The notes under the pieces: generated by a model
What the model saw: the letters and a program-made list of their open reading frames with translations, nothing else
Databases searched by the model: none
What the model was told of the DNA's origin: nothing
Translations under genes and position numbers: made by a program
Shown here: piece by piece, positions 61,283 through 64,000 of the stretch
Numbering within the stretch: position 1 is the first letter of the stretch
Layout: every line of letters begins with the position of its first letter
Source: Janthinobacterium sp051380735
GTDB taxonomy: Bacteria; Pseudomonadota; Gammaproteobacteria; Burkholderiales; Burkholderiaceae_D
Direction: 5' to 3'
Length of the DNA: 64,000 bases
NCBI RefSeq assembly: GCF_051380735.1
Contig: NZ_JBNYXQ010000006.1
Span: forward strand, 248,001-312,000

Positions 61283-62425
61283 TCAACATTTGCTGTTTTC
61301 TTCAAGAAAGGCTGTTTTTACGTGAAAAATGCGCCGCCCCCATGAAAACTGCCTGTTTTTACGGCGCAGCCAACCCATCAGCACCAGTCCCAGGCCCAGC
61401 AGGGGCATTGTGCCCGGCACGGGTACGGCAAACAGGGCGACGTCCCAGCCGATGGCGTCGAGCGCGATCAGGTCGCTGGCGCGCAGCACCAGTCGCTCGC
61501 CATAGGCGACCGTCGGGTCCATGATGCCGAGGCCGAGCTGGTCGCGCCAGTGGCTGGCCTGGTCGCCATCGCCGTGGTTAACGCCATTGGCAAACAGCGG
61601 CCCGCGCGTGATGCCGCCATCGAGCGAAAAATACTTGTCGCGGTTGTCGGCCGTCCAGTCGATCACGCCGGCGGCCGTACTTTCGCTTGAATAGCGGAAC
61701 AGGTCCAGCGGCGAGACGTAGCTGAATTCGATATCGTCATACGGCCCGCCCAGAGGTGGCGAGTTGTAGTCGAGGATGTCGACGCCGCTCGAAAATCCCA
61801 GTGCGTGGCCGATTTCGTGCATGGCGACGCCGATAAAATCGATGGCATTGCGCGCGATGCCATTGCCGGGATCGAAATCGAAGGTGAAGTCGCTATTGAA
61901 CTGGATAAAGCCGTCGCAGTCACCCAGGCAGCCGGGCAGTGATTGCGATGGGGGTGTCAGGCCCAGCGCCCTGGCTTCTGCATTGCTCATGTACAGGTAT
62001 TGGTTATTGTCGTCGCCGTTGTTGTCGGCATACGGTATGTCGCTGCCGGGACCGTTAGGGTTGTTTGCCGTGTTGTTGATCAGCATGCCGAAATCGCCGC
62101 CGCCGGGCAAGCTTGCCAGCGCCTGCCGGTCGTAGGTGGATGTGACGTCTTGTGCCAGCGCATTGCGCACATCGCCATAGCGGTAAAACGCTTCGCTCGA
62201 ACCGGTCTGGCCCAGAATGCTGTTGCCGAGGGAATTGAAGCCGACCGTCAGTTCGATCGTGACCTTGTCTTTCAGTACGTGCGACCATCTGGCGGCGGCA
62301 GCCTGGAAGCCCTGTTGCGCCTGTAGCGAGGTACCGGGAACGTATTGCAGCTTGAAGATGGGGGTGGCCAGGCAGGTCAGGGGCAGGCTGGTGGCCAGGC
62401 AGAGTAGAAGCGAGCAGACTTTCAT
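61283..62425 (-). CDS. Secreted zinc metalloprotease with PEP-CTERM-like anchor
   Basis: A 380-residue protein. GGAG lies before the ATG at 62425. A Sec signal peptide (CSLLLCLATSLPLTCLA) is followed by a region with DGDRASHW-like loops and the zinc motif HEIGHALGF (about 202), as in matrixin-like and NF038122-type proteases. The C-terminal part VPVPGTMPLLGLGLVLMGWLRRK is a PEP-CTERM-like sorting signal: Pro-rich motif, one helix, then basic residues. About 20 residues (from NRQFSWGRR) extend beyond the usual end. It lies between tRNA-Leu copies 3 and 4. Confidence 0.82.
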   Translation of the reverse strand: MKVCSLLLCLATSLPLTCLATPIFKLQYVPGTSLQAQQGFQAAAARWSHVLKDKVTIELTVGFNSLGNSILGQTGSSEAFYRYGDVRNALAQDVTSTYDRQALASLPGGGDFGMLINNTANNPNGPGSDIPYADNNGDDNNQYLYMSNAEARALGLTPPSQSLPGCLGDCDGFIQFNSDFTFDFDPGNGIARNAIDFIGVAMHEIGHALGFSSGVDILDYNSPPLGGPYDDIEFSYVSPLDLFRYSSESTAAGVIDWTADNRDKYFSLDGGITRGPLFANGVNHGDGDQASHWRDQLGLGIMDPTVAYGERLVLRASDLIALDAIGWDVALFAVPVPGTMPLLGLGLVLMGWLRRKNRQFSWGRRIFHVKTAFLEENSKC

Positions 62426-62577
62426 GGTGGCTCCACAGAATGAGGGGGGGGAGATGCCACCGCCACGCAAAAAGCGTGCTCGTCTTTAATAATCAGGGAC
62501 TTGCGTTGAGCGCAGGATGTTGCTTGCCCTGGGTTGTCAGAAAGTCCGACAGTCAGAATATGCCATCAAGAAATGAA

Positions 62578-62612
62578 AAAAGCCGCAAACTCGTGAGAGT
62601 TTGCGGCTTTTT
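62578..62612. terminator. Terminator after tRNA-Leu copy 4
   Basis: A 15-bp stem (AAAAGCCGCAAACTC and its complement) has a GTGA loop and A/T runs on both sides. It matches the terminator at 60748-60785 in position relative to the tRNA and in most bases, with paired changes in the stem. Confidence 0.88.
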
Positions 62613-62625
62613 GCGAATTCGGTAA

Positions 62626-62710
62626 TGGTGCCCACGGAGGGACTCGAACCCCCACACCCAAAGGCACATGGACCTGAACCATGCGCGTCTACCAATTCCG
62701 CCACGTGGGC
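62626..62710 (-). tRNA. tRNA-Leu (CAG), copy 4
   Basis: An 85-nt tRNA like copy 3 (G-C pair at the T-stem base), with one further change in the variable-arm loop (CCTTTGGG instead of CCTTCGGG). It stands about 1.4 kb from the other three, on the other side of the metalloprotease gene, with its own promoters and terminator. Confidence 0.95.
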
Positions 62711-62768
62711 ACTGAGACTGCTTGCTGACAACCACTTGCTAGGTGACAAGTAACTTCGTCGTTCTGCT

Positions 62769-62774
62769 ATTATA
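62769..62774 (-). promoter_or_regulatory. Proximal -10 element upstream of tRNA-Leu copy 4
   Basis: TATAAT on the minus strand, 59 bp before the tRNA 5' end. No good -35 was found at the right distance, so this is weaker evidence than the distal promoter. Confidence 0.45.
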
Positions 62775-62887
62775 GCGACTTGAAGAGTTTTGCGCCAGAT
62801 GAGCTTTCGCTCCATACTGCACATCAACCCTGTACCGCTCTCTTGTGACGTCGCACCGGTAAAGGTGATTCGCTGCAAGAGACGAGG

Positions 62888-62915
62888 ATTATAGAGCAAT
62901 ATTTGCCGATGTCAA
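62888..62915 (-). promoter_or_regulatory. Consensus sigma-70 promoter facing tRNA-Leu copy 4
   Basis: Perfect TTGACA (62910-62915) and perfect TATAAT (62888-62893) are separated by 16 nt on the minus strand. Transcription would start near 62880, leaving a leader of about 170 nt before the tRNA. Confidence 0.8.
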
Positions 62916-63098
62916 ATCCCTGGCGCGCTTTTCTGCAAATTTTAATCAGGGAACGGGCAGGCCGCTTTCCGGCACGCTGTCTGTTAGGTAAATCAGGGCG
63001 TCCTCCGGTACACTATGGTCTATCACCGTGTCGATTGACGGTGATGTCATCGGCCTGTTTTCCGTTTGATCACTGTCAATACAACTATAGAAATACTC

Positions 63099-64000
63099 TT
63101 GAGCCAAAATACCCACACCATCCCCAGCCGGGAGGACATTCTCGGCATATTCCGCAGCGTCAACGCGCCTCTCGACCCGCAGTCACTGGGGAAAACGCTG
63201 CAAGTGCATGCCGACTCCATGGATGTCCTGGTTCGGCGCCTGAAGGCCATGGAACGCGACGGCCAGCTGAAGTCTGACGCCAGCGGCGTGTTCAGCCTGG
63301 CCGACCAGAGCGCTCTGGTGGCAGGTCGCGTGACCAGCCACCGCGACGGTTTCGGCTTTGTGATAGCCGACGACGCCAGCGCCGACCTGTTCCTGCCTGA
63401 AAAAGAAATGCAGAAAGTGCTGCATGGCGACAAGGTCATGGCCCGCATCGTCGGTACCGACCGCCGTGGCCGACCGGAAGGCACCATCGTTGAAGTGACC
63501 TACCGCGCCAACAGCCATGTGATTGGCCGCCTGATCCAGGAAAACGGTATCTGGGTAGTGGCGCCGGAAGACCAGCGCATCGGCCAGGATATCCTGGTGA
63601 CCGGTTCGGTGGGCAAGGCCAAGGCTGGCCAGATCGTCAGCGTCGAACTGACCGAGCAGCCTATGCGCTTCAAGCAGCCGGTCGGCAAGATCGTCGAAGT
63701 GCTTGGTGCGCTGGACGACCCGGGCATGGAAATCGAAATCGCCGTGCGCAAATTCAATGTGCCGCATATTTTTTCCGCCGCTGCCCTCAAACAAGCTGAA
63801 AAACTGCCGTTCGAAGTGCGCGCCGCCGACCTGAAAGACCGCGTCGACCTGCGCGACGTGCCGATGGTCACCATTGATGGCGAAGATGCACGTGACTTTG
63901 ACGACGCCGTCTACTGCGAACCGGTCAAAGTTGGCCGCGCCAACTGCTTCCGCCTGATCGTGGCGATCGCCGACGTCAGCCATTACGTGAAACCGAACGA
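63099..64000 (+). CDS. rnr: Ribonuclease R (5' part, runs off the window)
   Basis: The frame is open from 63045 to the window edge; a TTG at 63099 gives SQNTHTIPSREDILGIFRSV as the likely N-terminus (a TTG at 63066 is possible; neither has a strong ribosome-binding site). About 300 residues are present: an N-terminal winged-helix part, a cold-shock-like domain (RVTSHRDGFGFVIADD, LFLPEKEMQKVLHGDKVMARI), a second one (GRLIQENGIWVVAPED), and the start of the RNB catalytic domain with TIDGEDARDFDDAV and VAIADVSHYV, including the Mg-binding Asp cluster. RNase R degrades structured RNA 3' to 5'. Confidence 0.93.
   Translation, partial: MSQNTHTIPSREDILGIFRSVNAPLDPQSLGKTLQVHADSMDVLVRRLKAMERDGQLKSDASGVFSLADQSALVAGRVTSHRDGFGFVIADDASADLFLPEKEMQKVLHGDKVMARIVGTDRRGRPEGTIVEVTYRANSHVIGRLIQENGIWVVAPEDQRIGQDILVTGSVGKAKAGQIVSVELTEQPMRFKQPVGKIVEVLGALDDPGMEIEIAVRKFNVPHIFSAAALKQAEKLPFEVRAADLKDRVDLRDVPMVTIDGEDARDFDDAVYCEPVKVGRANCFRLIVAIADVSHYVKPN

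Larger units (their letters stand above)
62711..63098. other. Intergenic region between tRNA-Leu copy 4 and rnr
   Basis: This 388-bp gap contains two minus-strand promoters aimed at the tRNA (see 62769-62774 and 62888-62915). I see no convincing small gene. The part next to rnr should hold its promoter and ribosome-binding site; a possible -10 (TACACT) near 63012 has no good -35. Confidence 0.5.

Noticed and set aside
60798..61325. Repeated frames and regularly spaced near-identical units resembling a repeat array
   Set aside because: The units are 85-nt tRNA-Leu genes with cloverleaf structure, not CRISPR repeats or a repeat protein.

Overview
The window is one stretch of a GC-rich beta-proteobacterial chromosome. 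The gene set suggests Oxalobacteraceae (Janthinobacterium, Massilia or Duganella type): a phasin, a PEP-CTERM-like secreted protease, a multi-PAS diguanylate cyclase, an ADP-forming acetyl-CoA synthetase/GNAT protein, and a ppk1/pst/pho block. The genus is inferred from gene content, not from a database search. Coding density is high. No insertion sequence, integrase, prophage or CRISPR array was seen. Most of the content is core or conserved accessory.

Layout. 1-4.9 kb: end of a membrane protein, dbpA, a small protein, a Tat-exported phosphoesterase and a single-pass membrane protein. 4.9-5.3 kb: two identical initiator tRNA genes. 5.3-16 kb: a methyltransferase, an unrecognised protein, a small zinc-type protein, sbcCD and a 1003-residue PAS/GGDEF protein. 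16-24.5 kb: a YajD-type HNH protein, a lipoprotein joining two discoidin domains to a di-heme oxidoreductase, a DUF2804 protein, a Pat-type acyltransferase and an unrecognised helical protein. 24.6-31.7 kb: a DUF349 protein overlapping moaE, clpB behind a sigma-32-type promoter, and an orphan polyamine-binding protein.

31.7-41.6 kb is a phosphate island. sixA-ppk1 run left and pstS-pstC-pstA-pstB-phoU-phoB-phoR run right. The shared intergenic region carries a Pho box in front of each, both placed 10 nt from a -10 hexamer. 41.6-45.8 kb: an EgtB/SenA-like protein with altered iron-ligand positions, a UvrD-type helicase and a dehydratase. 46.0-49.2 kb: a possible small RNA, then two DUF5668/LiaF-like membrane proteins, a LytS-type kinase and a LytTR regulator. 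Upstream of these lies a 14-bp direct repeat with a 21-bp period, the usual geometry of a LytTR site. 49.2-53.2 kb: a FAN1-type nuclease and an XPD/DinG-type helicase with a RecB-like nuclease motif, overlapping by 4 bp behind a LexA box.

53.3-60.7 kb: an SMI1/KNR4 protein, an MFS transporter with a SufR-like regulator, a phasin, a receiver/PAS/GAF histidine kinase with a 66-residue secreted protein at its 3' end, and a divergent qorR-qorB-like pair with two palindromic operators. 60.7-62.7 kb: four tRNA-Leu(CAG) genes with a PEP-CTERM-like metalloprotease between copies 3 and 4. The window ends inside rnr (RNase R). The most interesting points are the LiaF-like/LytTR module with its predicted operator, the SOS-type repair pair, the double Pho-box divergon, the altered SenA/EgtB homologue and the interrupted tRNA-Leu array.
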